Part shown: positions 46,018-55,561 of the stretch, one piece after another
How the letters are laid out: every line of letters begins with the position of its first letter
Numbering within the stretch: position 1 is the stretch's first letter
DNA from: Parasphingorhabdus halotolerans
GTDB taxonomy: Bacteria; Pseudomonadota; Alphaproteobacteria; Sphingomonadales; Sphingomonadaceae
Length of the DNA stretch: 64,000 nucleotides
Direction of reading: 5' to 3'
Assembly (NCBI RefSeq): GCF_012516475.1
Contig: NZ_CP051217.1
Location: 2,294,001 to 2,358,000 of the forward strand
Made by a program: the position numbers and the translations under genes
Notes under the pieces: model-generated
Database searches by the model: none
Seen by the model: only the letters and a program-made list of their open reading frames with translations
Told to the model about the DNA's origin: nothing

Positions 46018-47214
46018 GTGCTGCGCGGATTTTTAGGTTTGGTAATAATGCTGGCGATTGGCGCCTTCTGCGCCGCATCGCTGACCGCCCAGACTTCCGG
46101 CCCATCCTTGTCGGAGCAGCAACGTGCGCTTGTTTCTGCAAGGGAACAATCGGAAAGCGCGCGGCAGCGCAGCGATGCGTTGCGTCGTCAGGCTGACACT
46201 GCATCTAATGAAGCGGACCGGGTGGCAAGCGAAGCGGCGGCGCTCGCGGCCCGCATTCAGGCAAGCGAAGCTGACATAAGGGCGGCAAGGGCGCGCATCG
46301 CCATTGTCAGAAGGCTTCAGCAACAACTACGCGCAAGGTTGGCGGAAAGGCAGGAACCCGTGGTTCGTTTGACTGCGGCACTCCAGATGATGACCCGCAA
46401 GCCGACCGCGCTCGCGCTTGTGGAGCCCCGCTCGCTGGATGAGCTCATATATATGCGTTCGATCATGTCGACCGTCATTCCGGAAATTGAACGCCGCACG
46501 GCGAGCTTGCGGAACGAGGTGAAGCAGGGCGAGAAACTGCGCGCCCAGTCGGATCGCGCGATTGCTTCGCTCAACGAGAGCCAGCAGCGGCTAAAGGAAC
46601 GCCGTACTCAATTGGCGCGATTGGAAGCCAACGAGCGGATTACCGCCTCGCAATTTGCCGATGATGCCGGGCTGGAACAGGATCGCGCACTGGCACTGGG
46701 CGAGGAAGCACGAGATATTCTCGATCTGATGGATCAAATTCGCGAAAGCGGCGAGGTCCGCGAGTCTCTGGCGGATCTGGATGGTCCGCTGCTGCGGCCC
46801 GGGCAGGGCAATGACCAGCGAGCATCCCGCAAATCAAAAGATCCCGCCATTGCCAATGCCTATAGGCTGCCAGTGGTTGGTGATATCATCACTGGACTGG
46901 GAGAGATATCCAATAGCGGCTATCGCTCTCGCGGGCTTACCATCGCCGTTGATCCGAATGCGCAAATCGTCGCGCCAGCAGCAGGCCGAGTGGCCTTTTC
47001 CGGGCGGTATAAGGGTTACGGTAACATATTGATCATTGAGCATGACGGCGGTTGGACCAGCTTGATCACTAATATGGCGACAACGAGCGTCGAAGAAGGC
47101 GCCAAGGTGGTGCAAGGCGCTCCGGTTGGTCGTTCCGGCAATGACGACCCAACCGTCACCGTTGAGCTGCGCCGAAATGGCCGACCCATTGATATTGCCG
47201 CGCTTATCGGCTGA
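46018..47214 (+). CDS. EnvC-like murein hydrolase activator
   Basis: Periplasmic protein of about 398 residues with a signal peptide (FLGLVIMLAIGAFCAASLTAQ), a long coiled coil rich in Ala, Arg, Glu and Gln, and a C-terminal LytM domain. The LytM metal residues are degenerate (VTVELRRNG where HxHFE would be expected), as in EnvC, which activates amidases instead of cutting peptidoglycan. A GTG at 46018 with AGAAGGA seven bases upstream is the preferred start; an ATG at 45982 would overlap rlmH. Confidence 0.9.
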   Translation: MLRGFLGLVIMLAIGAFCAASLTAQTSGPSLSEQQRALVSAREQSESARQRSDALRRQADTASNEADRVASEAAALAARIQASEADIRAARARIAIVRRLQQQLRARLAERQEPVVRLTAALQMMTRKPTALALVEPRSLDELIYMRSIMSTVIPEIERRTASLRNEVKQGEKLRAQSDRAIASLNESQQRLKERRTQLARLEANERITASQFADDAGLEQDRALALGEEARDILDLMDQIRESGEVRESLADLDGPLLRPGQGNDQRASRKSKDPAIANAYRLPVVGDIITGLGEISNSGYRSRGLTIAVDPNAQIVAPAAGRVAFSGRYKGYGNILIIEHDGGWTSLITNMATTSVEEGAKVVQGAPVGRSGNDDPTVTVELRRNGRPIDIAALIG

Positions 47215-47343
47215 AGTTTGTGCTTGAGCGACCAGTTTTGAGTTGTTGGTCGACGAACAGCGTCATATTTGGTTAAGGTGCTTGGCTTTATCAGCGATTC
47301 AGGCCTATATTTACTGTATATTTCAAGTCACAGGACAGACCAC

Positions 47344-48711
47344 ATGAAAAAGCCTTTTCTTCAAGCCTCCGCGCTGGTTTTGACCGTCGCGCTGTTACCC
47401 GCCACCACTTCGGCACTGTCTGCGGTGGACGCGAACACATATCGCGAAATGGAGCAGTTCATGAGCGTGTTTGACCGGGTGAGAAACGACTATGTCGATC
47501 AGGTTGACGATGCCGATCTGATAAAGGGCGCAATTGACGGGATGCTTGGTAGTCTCGATCCGCACAGCAGCTTTCTCGATGCCCGTGATTTTGAAAACCT
47601 GCGGACGCAAACAGATGGCAATTACGGCGGTCTAGGTCTGTCTGTAACCATGGAAGACGGAGCGGTTAAGGTGATTGCGCCGTTTAAGGATACCCCGGCG
47701 GACAAAGCTGGCGTGAAGGCGGGTGACTATATCACCCATATAAACGGCGAGTTGATTTATGGCGGAACACTGGATGAAGCGGTCGAAGAAATGCGCGGCA
47801 AGCCGGGCACGCCAATCGAACTGACCATCGTGCGCCCGGGCCGCGACAAGCCTTTTGATGTTTCGATGAACCGCGCGATCATTGATCTCAAACCGGTGAC
47901 ATGGGAGATTAAGGATCAGGTTGGTGTGATCAGCCTCAACAGCTTTTCCGCCGATGTCGGCGCGGACGTAAAAGCGGCGATCACAGGCATTGAAAAATCA
48001 CTGGGCAAAAAACCACTTGGTTATATTCTCGATATGCGTTCCAACCCCGGCGGTCTGCTGGACGAGGCAGTGGCGGTGTCGGATGTGTTTCTGACGCGCG
48101 GTGAAATTGTTTCGCAGCGTGGCCGCAAAAAATCAGACATTGAGCGTTATTTCGCAAAAACCGGTGACGCCGCCAATGGCCTGCCGGTGATTGTGCTGAT
48201 TGATGCTGGTTCGGCATCGGCTTCTGAAATCGTAGCTGGAGCGTTGCAGGATCATCATCGCGGACTGGTGATGGGTGAACGCAGCTTCGGCAAGGGATCG
48301 GTGCAAACATTGTTGCCGCTTTCCAATACCTCGGCGCTGCGCCTGACGACAGCGCGCTATTACACGCCGTCTGGCAAGTCAGTGCAGGAGGGCGGCATTG
48401 AACCTGATATCATCGTGCCGCAGCTTTCCGACCCCGATTATAAAACCCGCCCGAAATTCCGCGAGGCAGATCTCCGCCGCCATTTGATCAACGAAATCAA
48501 ACTGGAAGACGGTGTTCTGGAAGAAGACACCAAAGAAGATCCTCGGTTTACGGCGACTTCGGAAGAGCTCGAAAAACAGGGCGTGAAGGATTTTCAGATG
48601 CATTATGCCTTGCAAACGCTGAGTCGTCTGGGTCCTGAAGGTATGAGGGTTGCGATCAACAAGGCTACGAAAAAGGCAGTCACAAAGAAACCCGCGACCG
48701 CTAAAAATTAA
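47344..48711 (+). CDS. S41 family carboxy-terminal processing peptidase (CtpA-like)
   Basis: Exported serine protease of 455 residues. A signal peptide (FLQASALVLTVALLPATTSA) is followed by a PDZ domain (LGLSVTMEDGAVKVIAPFKD) and the S41 core. The catalytic Ser lies in GSASASEIVAGALQD and the Lys in GERSFGKGSVQTLLP. The ATG at 47344 places the signal at the N-terminus; an ATG at 47269 would add 25 residues. It follows the EnvC-like gene, a usual pairing. Confidence 0.94.
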   Translation: MKKPFLQASALVLTVALLPATTSALSAVDANTYREMEQFMSVFDRVRNDYVDQVDDADLIKGAIDGMLGSLDPHSSFLDARDFENLRTQTDGNYGGLGLSVTMEDGAVKVIAPFKDTPADKAGVKAGDYITHINGELIYGGTLDEAVEEMRGKPGTPIELTIVRPGRDKPFDVSMNRAIIDLKPVTWEIKDQVGVISLNSFSADVGADVKAAITGIEKSLGKKPLGYILDMRSNPGGLLDEAVAVSDVFLTRGEIVSQRGRKKSDIERYFAKTGDAANGLPVIVLIDAGSASASEIVAGALQDHHRGLVMGERSFGKGSVQTLLPLSNTSALRLTTARYYTPSGKSVQEGGIEPDIIVPQLSDPDYKTRPKFREADLRRHLINEIKLEDGVLEEDTKEDPRFTATSEELEKQGVKDFQMHYALQTLSRLGPEGMRVAINKATKKAVTKKPATAKN

Positions 48712-48722
48712 AGGCTGAATGC

Positions 48723-49208
48723 ATGGCATTGACGCGAATAGCCTATGCACTGGCGCTGATCATTCCCGCTGCCTTGCTGGGCGGCGCTTTGATCAGCCAA
48801 TATGTTTTTGGCCTCTATCCGTGCGAAATGTGCATGTGGCAGCGCTGGCCGCATTACATCGCTCTCGGTTTTGCTGCGTTGGCGATGGCATTGCGCAACC
48901 ATGAACTGTCGAAATCCATCGTGGTTGCCGCGGCGCTGGCGGTATTGGTCAGCGGTCTGATCGGCGGTTTTCACGCAGGCGTGGAATATGGCTGGTGGGA
49001 GGGGCTGACCGCATGCGCCACGACGGTGCCTGCCAGCGGCGATATGCTCGACTCCATCATGAACGCGCCGCTCGTGCGCTGCGATGTCGCGCCCTGGTCG
49101 CTTTTCGGAATTTCTCTTGCGGGCTTTAATTTTCTTTTGTCAGTGGTCGGAGCCATGCTTATCTTGATGTTATTGACAATGGGCCGTAAGGAAATGCAGC
49201 ATGGATGA
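48723..49208 (+). CDS. Disulfide bond formation protein B (DsbB family)
   Basis: Inner-membrane protein of 161 residues with four helices that reoxidises DsbA and passes electrons to quinone. The first Cys pair is in YPCEMCMWQRWPHY (CxxC), and the second pair is in the periplasmic loop (TACATTVP and RCDVAPW). The end overlaps the coq7 start by eight bases, so the two are co-translated. Confidence 0.93.
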   Translation: MALTRIAYALALIIPAALLGGALISQYVFGLYPCEMCMWQRWPHYIALGFAALAMALRNHELSKSIVVAAALAVLVSGLIGGFHAGVEYGWWEGLTACATTVPASGDMLDSIMNAPLVRCDVAPWSLFGISLAGFNFLLSVVGAMLILMLLTMGRKEMQHG

Positions 49209-49740
49209 AAAAAACCTCGGACGGTCAAAAGCGGATATCGCCTCGATGATCCGTGTCAATCAGGCGGGCGAATATGGCGCGGCGCAAATTTACAAAGGCC
49301 AGCTTGCGGTGATGGGCGATGATGCGCCCGACAGCAGCGCAATCCATCATATGGCCGAGCAGGAACAAGTGCATCTGGATGCATTTGACAAGATGATAGC
49401 CGAACGCGGCGTGCGGCCCACACTTTTGCAACCATTCTGGAAAGTTGCAGGCTACGCGCTGGGTGCCACGACTGCTGCAATGGGCCCGCGCGCTGCAATG
49501 GCTTGCACCGCGGCGGTCGAAACGGAAATAGACGCCCACTACAAGGAGCAGCTTGACGCCCTGGAATCGGAAAATGATCCCGAGCTGACCCGTATGATTA
49601 CGGAGTTCCGTGAAGAAGAGCTGGAGCATAAGGCAACAGCGATAGCGGCGGGTGCAGAAGAAACGCCCGGTTATCCCGCGCTCAGCGCAGCCATCCGTTT
49701 GGGATGCAGGGTCGCGATCGGGTTGTCCAAACGGATTTAA
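49201..49740 (+). CDS. coq7: Demethoxyubiquinone hydroxylase (COQ7 family)
   Basis: Di-iron monooxygenase of ubiquinone synthesis that hydroxylates demethoxyubiquinone. It shows MIRVNQAGEYGAAQIYKGQL, the iron ligands in MAEQEQVHLDAF, and the second EExxH in FREEELEHKATA. The 179-residue length is normal for the bacterial type. It is coupled to the DsbB gene, which feeds electrons to the same quinone pool. Confidence 0.96.
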   Translation: MDEKNLGRSKADIASMIRVNQAGEYGAAQIYKGQLAVMGDDAPDSSAIHHMAEQEQVHLDAFDKMIAERGVRPTLLQPFWKVAGYALGATTAAMGPRAAMACTAAVETEIDAHYKEQLDALESENDPELTRMITEFREEELEHKATAIAAGAEETPGYPALSAAIRLGCRVAIGLSKRI

Positions 49741-49794
49741 AAGGAACAGATTGCTTCACGGCGGGTTCATTCCGCAAATGGCAAAGGAACTGAC

Positions 49795-50424
49795 ATGAAA
49801 AACATCGCAATTTTATCAGCTGCCGCTTTGGCTGCATCAAGTTTTGCCGCAACGCCAGTGTTGGCACAGGATGCTGCTGGCGACCGGGTTAACCAGTTGG
49901 TCATATACGGCGATGATCCCTGTCCGCAGAGCACGGAAGGCGAGATCGTCGTTTGCGCGCGCAAAGACGAGAGCGAGCGCTACAGAATTCCTGAAACCCT
50001 GCGCGGCGGCGAGCTTGGTGAGGCAAAAAACCAGGCTTGGTCAGAGCGCGTGAAATCCTACGAATATGTAGGCAAGTCCGGCACCAATAGCTGCTCTCCA
50101 ACCGGGGCTGGCGGCTTTACCGGCTGTACCCAAAAACTACTTTCTCAAGCCTATGCCGAAAAAAGCATTGATGACACGGTGAACTGGGGCCAGTTGATTG
50201 AAGAAGAGCGCCAAAAACGCCTCGCATCTATCGATGCGGAATCCGCCGTTGTCGAGGCGCGGGTCCGAGAAATCGAAGCCCAGCGTGATGAACAGGAGCG
50301 TGCGGCGGCCGAAGCGCTGGAACGCCTTGAAGCACAGGATGCTGCTGCGGAAACCGCGAAAAACCGCGCTACTAACGAGCTGGCGAGACCGCCCGAAGCT
50401 GACGAGGCACCCGGGCCAAACTAG
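49795..50424 (+). CDS. Exported protein of unknown function, 209 aa
   Basis: Signal peptide (NIAILSAAALAASSFAATPVLAQ in pieces, cleavage after VLA or AQD), then a mature part with CPQSTEGEIVVCARKDESER, a motif found in many sphingomonad hypothetical proteins. A second Cys pair lies around NSCSPTGAGGFTGC. The last 70 residues are a charged coiled coil rich in Glu and Arg. I do not recognise a function. Confidence 0.78.
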   Translation: MKNIAILSAAALAASSFAATPVLAQDAAGDRVNQLVIYGDDPCPQSTEGEIVVCARKDESERYRIPETLRGGELGEAKNQAWSERVKSYEYVGKSGTNSCSPTGAGGFTGCTQKLLSQAYAEKSIDDTVNWGQLIEEERQKRLASIDAESAVVEARVREIEAQRDEQERAAAEALERLEAQDAAAETAKNRATNELARPPEADEAPGPN

Positions 50425-50432
50425 GCTTCGCG

Positions 50433-52199
50433 CTAGCTAGTTTTCTTCGCTTCAATCCAGCGGTTCACTTGCGCCTCCAGCATATCGAGCGGCACTGAGC
50501 CTTGCCCCAGCACTACATCATGAAATTCGCGTAGATCAAATTTCTCGCCGAGCGTCTCGGTGGCTCTGGTGCGCAGTTCACGGATCTTGAGCTCGCCCAT
50601 TTTATAGGCCAGCGCTTGCCCCGGCCATGAGATATAGCGATTGACTTCCGCTTCTATATTACCCGCCGTAAGCGCCGTGTTGTCAGTCATGAAATCAATC
50701 GCGCGCTGCTTGCTCCAGCCTTTGGAATGGATGCCCGTATCGACCACCAACCGGGTCGCCCGCCACATTTCATAAGAGAGGCGACCCATGTTTTTGGCCG
50801 GTGTATCGTAGAGCCCCATCTCAATGCCAAGGCGCTCCGAATAGAGCCCCCAGCCCTCCACAAAGGCGGTGAAGAAGGCTCCGTTTTTGCGAAAATCGGG
50901 CATATCCAGTTCCTGCTGCAAGGCTATCTGCTGGTGATGACCGGGCACGGCTTCGTGCACGCTGAGCGCAGGAATTTCCCAGAACGGCCGTTGGTCAAGC
51001 TTGGATGTATTGACGTAATAGGTGCCGGAAATGCCGACCTCTGGAGAGCCGCCGTTATAATAGGCTGTGGTTGTGCCTTCTGCTGTCTCGGCAGGAATTT
51101 CCCTGATGCCATAAGGCAGCCGCGCCAGCTTGCCGATGATCGTCGGCATTTTGCCGTCTATCATCTTGGTCACGCGCGCGACCTTTTCCATCAATTCTTC
51201 CGGCGTCTTGGCGTAATACTGCGGATCGGTGCGCAGATGCTCGATAAACGCCTCGCGTGTATCATAGCCCGCTTCCTTCGCTACCGTGACCATTTCAGCA
51301 CGGATGCGGGCGACTTCGCTCAAACCGATTTTATGGATTTCGTCGGCCGTTTTGTCCGTGGTGGTCATCTGACGGACCTTGAAATTATAATATGTATCGC
51401 CGCCGGGCTGCGCTGATACGCCGGGCGCAGTGGCGCACTTTGGTTTATATTGTGTGTTGTACCAGTCAAGTTGCTCTTGCAGCAGCGGGTTGATCAGCAT
51501 CCCGATCGTGGCGGCAGCGCGCAGGGCCACCGCCTCAAATTCCTCGGGATCGACCCCCTGCGGGATCGGCTTTTTAAAGGGTTCGTAGAAGCGCGATTCT
51601 GTTGGATCTTCGACGATCAAGCCGGATATGGTTTTCTCATGGCCATCCAGCGCGACGCAAGGCTGGGCGAAACCGCCAGCAATCGCCTGATTGGCGATGG
51701 CGATATTTTTGGTATGCATATCGCCGTAGCGCTTCAGCCGGTTTCCGTAGCTGCGATAATCGGCGATGGTTTTGAATGGCAGATTATTGTGCATGCCTGC
51801 AAAATTCTGGTGCCAGGCGGAATAGCTCGTAAAATTCATCACCCGCTGCGGATATGTATTGGCTTCTATCTGCTCCCCCAATGTTCGCCGTAAAATACCG
51901 AAATTGGTGCGGTCGTCTTCCGTGAACCCGCGCTGGTCGAGCGCATCCAGTTGCTTGAGCCACGCTTTGGCTTTCTCAACCCGCTTGTCTTCGGCCTCCA
52001 GGCTCGCATCGCTGATCCGCCCTTCAGGATCATCAACCCCGAGCGATGAAGCAAATTCAGGAAATTGATCCAGCGTATAAGACCAATAATCATCGGCTAT
52101 TTGCTTGAGCGCGCTATTATCCTGCGCGTGGGCAGGCAAGGGGGTGGAAACGAGCAAGATAGCGGCGATAGCATTGAGGGCTGGGGACAAGTGGCGCAT
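50433..52199 (-). CDS. DUF885 domain-containing exported protein
   Basis: Protein of 588 residues with a signal peptide (LNAIAAILLVSTPLPAHAQ). DUF885 proteins are predicted metallopeptidases; the zinc-site pattern here is SVHEAVPGHHQQIALQQ, with later EGWGLYSERLG supplying a Glu. The substrate is unknown. GAGAGG lies shortly before the ATG. It follows the PH-domain genes on the same strand after a short gap. Confidence 0.92.
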   Translation of the reverse strand: MRHLSPALNAIAAILLVSTPLPAHAQDNSALKQIADDYWSYTLDQFPEFASSLGVDDPEGRISDASLEAEDKRVEKAKAWLKQLDALDQRGFTEDDRTNFGILRRTLGEQIEANTYPQRVMNFTSYSAWHQNFAGMHNNLPFKTIADYRSYGNRLKRYGDMHTKNIAIANQAIAGGFAQPCVALDGHEKTISGLIVEDPTESRFYEPFKKPIPQGVDPEEFEAVALRAAATIGMLINPLLQEQLDWYNTQYKPKCATAPGVSAQPGGDTYYNFKVRQMTTTDKTADEIHKIGLSEVARIRAEMVTVAKEAGYDTREAFIEHLRTDPQYYAKTPEELMEKVARVTKMIDGKMPTIIGKLARLPYGIREIPAETAEGTTTAYYNGGSPEVGISGTYYVNTSKLDQRPFWEIPALSVHEAVPGHHQQIALQQELDMPDFRKNGAFFTAFVEGWGLYSERLGIEMGLYDTPAKNMGRLSYEMWRATRLVVDTGIHSKGWSKQRAIDFMTDNTALTAGNIEAEVNRYISWPGQALAYKMGELKIRELRTRATETLGEKFDLREFHDVVLGQGSVPLDMLEAQVNRWIEAKKTS

Positions 52200-52250
52200 G
52201 GTTTTCCTCTCGATATTTTCCGATTTGATAACGCAGGAAACTATTATTGG

Positions 52251-53819
52251 CTAGTGTTGCTTGGCTGTTGAGATCAGACCGCTGGAAGGGCCAAGCAGGT
52301 TCAGACGCAAATCCATCGCCCGCTGATAGTCGATGTGATTAATCTTGAGCGGTGTTAAAGCTGATCCGCCAGCGACGCCGATTGTTAGCGTGGCCAAATT
52401 CAGCGGATGATCCAGTGGCGATTGTTCCAGATCAACCGATTGGATTTTGCGCAACGGCAAGATGGTGAGCTTGCGGCTCCACCATCCCGTATGGACAAAC
52501 AGTTGATCCTTGGTCAGCGCGTACCGGTGACGCCGCCAGTTTAAAATCATTGACGCCGTGACGGGTATCCAAAGCAAAATCAGGGCAAAAAATGCCGGAT
52601 GCAAGAAATGCGAAAGTGCCCAGGCTATTGCCGCCAGCGCCAGCGCGAGGATCAAAGCATCCCGCCACCACATGGCCGAATCCACATTATCGAATATGAG
52701 TTCCGGCGCCGCGTTGCGGATGCCGGTTTCCTCCATTATCGGTTCAATTTCATCAGGCTTGGCGCAAGGCGCAGCGCTGTGATCGCTCTCTCCGCCAACA
52801 TCGCTGGCCAGCGATTGAAACTTCAGGTGATACCAGCCAAAGCGCTCGCGAATCGGTCCGGTCTTAATGATCGCCGCCTGTACCCGCTGGATTGGCATGA
52901 CCATATCGGTCAGCGTAAAAAGGCCGCGTCGGCGGCGGAAACCGGCCTTCACCCGGTCCAGTCGAAATCCGTATTCGCGAACAAAGGTGCGGATGACGCC
53001 GCTGGCGACACCGATGAAGACCAGCGATCCGATAGCGCCCAATATCCCCAGAACTCGCGTTCCGAAGCTTAGACCATTGACGAACTCCTGATCCATCCAG
53101 AGGCCCGCCCAGTATCGCGGGTCAAAAACTTCCCCCGGAAGCAAAAAATCAAGGTTTTGCGCAGCGGCCCCGAGCAGGGCGAGTAAAATGAACGAGAAAT
53201 CAAACAGCCCGGCGACAAAAACGCGCGTGTTGTTCATTGCGAAAACCGGAGTGCTATCTTCTTCGTCCGCAACGCCTTCAACTGCGTCCGTTTGGGAACC
53301 AGTCCCGGCGATCAATCCGGCTTTGCGATCACGGATAATATCCCGCAATCTCTCCGCTTCAAGCAGTGACACTGCATCAAGAGAATCTTCATCACCGCCG
53401 GATCCACCTGTTTCGATTTTCACTTTTGCCAATCCCAAGAAGCGGGCGATCAACTTTTGTTCGACATTCACATCCTGAATACGTTCGTAGGGGATCGAGC
53501 GATTGTTGCGCGATAAGACGCCGCTTTGAATCCGCAAATCCTCTGCCCCGACAGTATAGGAAAAGCGCGACCAGGCGAGCCAGGTGAAGAACATCGGGAT
53601 GGCAAATATCAGTGGAATGATGAGCGGTGCCAGCCATAGGAAACCCGCATCCAGCGCCTTATCGAAGTTCGACCAGGTCAGTGCGACAAGAGCGAAGCCA
53701 ACCGAGGGCAGCAGACCGATAAAGTTAATCAGCAAGGTGAGTGGGTGCAACCGGTGACTTACCGGACCTTCTGCGGAATCGACACCGCCCTGAGCTTCGG
53801 TCACCGCATTTTCGATCAT
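52251..53819 (-). CDS. PH domain-containing membrane protein (YdbT-like, DUF304)
   Basis: Membrane protein of 522 residues with three bacterial PH (DUF304) domains set between helix pairs. PH signatures are NRSIPYERIQDVNVEQKLIA, LTDMVMPIQRVQAAIIKTGP, and LTILPLRKIQSVDLEQSPLD. The function is unknown; the family is usually found with a smaller YdbS-like partner. The start overlaps the partner's stop by four bases. Confidence 0.92.
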   Translation of the reverse strand: MIENAVTEAQGGVDSAEGPVSHRLHPLTLLINFIGLLPSVGFALVALTWSNFDKALDAGFLWLAPLIIPLIFAIPMFFTWLAWSRFSYTVGAEDLRIQSGVLSRNNRSIPYERIQDVNVEQKLIARFLGLAKVKIETGGSGGDEDSLDAVSLLEAERLRDIIRDRKAGLIAGTGSQTDAVEGVADEEDSTPVFAMNNTRVFVAGLFDFSFILLALLGAAAQNLDFLLPGEVFDPRYWAGLWMDQEFVNGLSFGTRVLGILGAIGSLVFIGVASGVIRTFVREYGFRLDRVKAGFRRRRGLFTLTDMVMPIQRVQAAIIKTGPIRERFGWYHLKFQSLASDVGGESDHSAAPCAKPDEIEPIMEETGIRNAAPELIFDNVDSAMWWRDALILALALAAIAWALSHFLHPAFFALILLWIPVTASMILNWRRHRYALTKDQLFVHTGWWSRKLTILPLRKIQSVDLEQSPLDHPLNLATLTIGVAGGSALTPLKINHIDYQRAMDLRLNLLGPSSGLISTAKQH

Positions 53820-54373
53820 ATCATGTCTTTGCGAATATGGCCCTTGATCGTCTCGCGCATCGCCTCGGCATCGGCAGTCGCGAGACCGGGCAGGGTGACG
53901 ATGCTATTATGCGTGCCGGCGGTGTGGACCACCAGAGTGGAGAGCCCGAGCCAGCGCTGCAAAGGCCCCTGCGCGACATCAATATGCTGGATACGGTTGA
54001 ACGGGACGATGGTGTCCGTCCGCCACAAAAACCCGCGCAGCACGCGCAGTTGCTCATCGCCCATCTCATAGCCCCAGCGGCGAAACTTGCGATACGGCAG
54101 CATCACGATCAACAGAAATGCGAAGACGTTGAACGGCACCAGCAGGTAAGTCGCAGCAATGCCCAATTGTGTTTGCAGGAAATAGGCGGCCACAAAAGAC
54201 GCGATAACGAGCGGCAAAACGCCAAATATAACATTGAGTCGCATCAGTGACTTTTGCGGTGGATGCAGCGGTGTCAGGCCCTGATTATAGGCGCGCAAAT
54301 GGTCGGTTTCCATCTGTTCCAATGGATCGGCTGCGGCCAGCGGCGTGGAAGACATGGAGGCTTGTTCGGTCAT
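53816..54373 (-). CDS. PH domain-containing membrane protein (YdbS-like, DUF304)
   Basis: Smaller partner of the YdbS/YdbT pair, 185 residues, with two membrane helices (FGVLPLVIASFVAAYFL and YLLVPFNVFAFLLIVML) followed by one PH domain (RTDTIVPFNRIQHIDVAQGP). It is the first gene of the pair and overlaps the second by four bases, so the two proteins probably form one complex. Confidence 0.92.
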   Translation of the reverse strand: MTEQASMSSTPLAAADPLEQMETDHLRAYNQGLTPLHPPQKSLMRLNVIFGVLPLVIASFVAAYFLQTQLGIAATYLLVPFNVFAFLLIVMLPYRKFRRWGYEMGDEQLRVLRGFLWRTDTIVPFNRIQHIDVAQGPLQRWLGLSTLVVHTAGTHNSIVTLPGLATADAEAMRETIKGHIRKDMI

Positions 54374-54465
54374 ATTTTTTCTATGCCCTTACTGTGTTGT
54401 TTAGGCAAGACAGATAGCTTGTCGATACGAGCGCTGCACCTAATACCTAGCGCAGCTATTGATAC

Positions 54466-55473
54466 TTAGCGAGCGAGCGCAGCTTCCGCCTCGTCGGTCA
54501 GCGATTTGACAATTTCGGCCACGCTTTCTTCTGCCTTCACCATGCCCACAGATTGCCCGGCCATCACGCTGCCATTCTCGACATCACCGTCAATCACCGC
54601 CTTGCGCAATGCCCCGGCCCAGAAATGCTCGATCTGCAATTGCGCCTCGCCCATTTCTATTTCGCCTGCGTCCAGCAACTTGGCAACTTCGATCTGCTTT
54701 TTGGTGAACTCTTCCGTGCCCTTGTTTTTCAGCGCCCGAACCGGAATGACCGGCAGGCGCGCATCGACCTGCACGCTGGTTATCGCATCCCGCGCATTGC
54801 CGCGAATGAAAGCTTTCTTGAAATTGGGATGGGCGATGGATTCATGCGCGCAAACAAAGCGCGTCCCGAGCTGGACACCGCTTGCTCCCATTTCCAGATA
54901 ACCTGCAATGGCCGAACCGCGCGCGATGCCGCCTGCGACAAATATCGGCACTTCTTTCGCAAGTTCCGGCAAAATTTCTTGCGCCAGCACGCTGGTCGAT
55001 ACCGGCCCGATATGCCCGCCCGCTTCCATGCCTTCGATCACAATCGCATCGACGCCCGAGCGGAGAAATTTTTTCGCCAAGGACAATGCAGGCGCAAAAC
55101 AAATCACTTTTGCGCCGGTTGCCTTGATCGCCTCCAGACTGCCCTTGGGCGGCAGACCGCCGGCCAAAACAACGTGCGTGACTTCATGTTTACCGCACAC
55201 AGCGATCAGCGCCATCAAATCCGGATGCATGGTAATCAGGTTCACGCCAAACGGCTTGCTGGTTAGCTTCTTGGTCTCGGCAATTTCCGTGTCGAGCAAA
55301 TCCGGCGTCATCGCGCCGCAAGCAATCACACCAAATCCACCCGCATTGGAGATAGCGCTCACCAGATTGCGCTCCGACACCCAGGACATCGCCCCGCACA
55401 TAATCGCGGTTTCACTGCCTAGCAGGTCAGTGCCGCGTTTCATGAGGTGGGAGAGTTTGGATTGGGATTGCAT
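54466..55473 (-). CDS. Nitronate monooxygenase family protein
   Basis: FMN-dependent enzyme of the 2-nitropropane dioxygenase/NMO family, 335 residues; close relatives act on nitronates or as enoyl-ACP reductases. It shows IMCGAMSWVSERNLVSAISN, AGGFGVIACG, EGMEAGGHIGPVS (with the catalytic-site His) and GGIARGSAIAGYLEMGASGV. The frame is open to 55521, but those extra 16 residues are translated intergenic repeat, so the ATG at 55473 is chosen. Confidence 0.92.
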   Translation of the reverse strand: MQSQSKLSHLMKRGTDLLGSETAIMCGAMSWVSERNLVSAISNAGGFGVIACGAMTPDLLDTEIAETKKLTSKPFGVNLITMHPDLMALIAVCGKHEVTHVVLAGGLPPKGSLEAIKATGAKVICFAPALSLAKKFLRSGVDAIVIEGMEAGGHIGPVSTSVLAQEILPELAKEVPIFVAGGIARGSAIAGYLEMGASGVQLGTRFVCAHESIAHPNFKKAFIRGNARDAITSVQVDARLPVIPVRALKNKGTEEFTKKQIEVAKLLDAGEIEMGEAQLQIEHFWAGALRKAVIDGDVENGSVMAGQSVGMVKAEESVAEIVKSLTDEAEAALAR

Positions 55474-55481
55474 CACTTTTT

Positions 55482-55547
55482 CCGTTCGTCCTGAGCCTGT
55501 CGAAGGACGATTGCCACTCATGCTTCGACAGGCTCAGCACGAACGGG
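55482..55547. repeat. Intergenic inverted repeat, TGTCGAAG family
   Basis: Two arms of about 27 bases, 55482-55508 and 55521-55547, are inverted copies with few differences: CGTTCGTCCTGAGCCTGTCG followed by AAGGAC, against the reverse complement ending AAGCA. They can form a long hairpin between lysC and the nitronate monooxygenase gene. The same consensus in degraded form lies at 9449-9530. Confidence 0.85.
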
Positions 55548-55561
55548 ATTTCTATTTCAAA

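Noticed and set aside
47228..47262. CGACCA/TGGTCG hairpin between the EnvC-like gene and ctpA
   Set aside because: The stem has six pairs and no T run, so a terminator cannot be supported.
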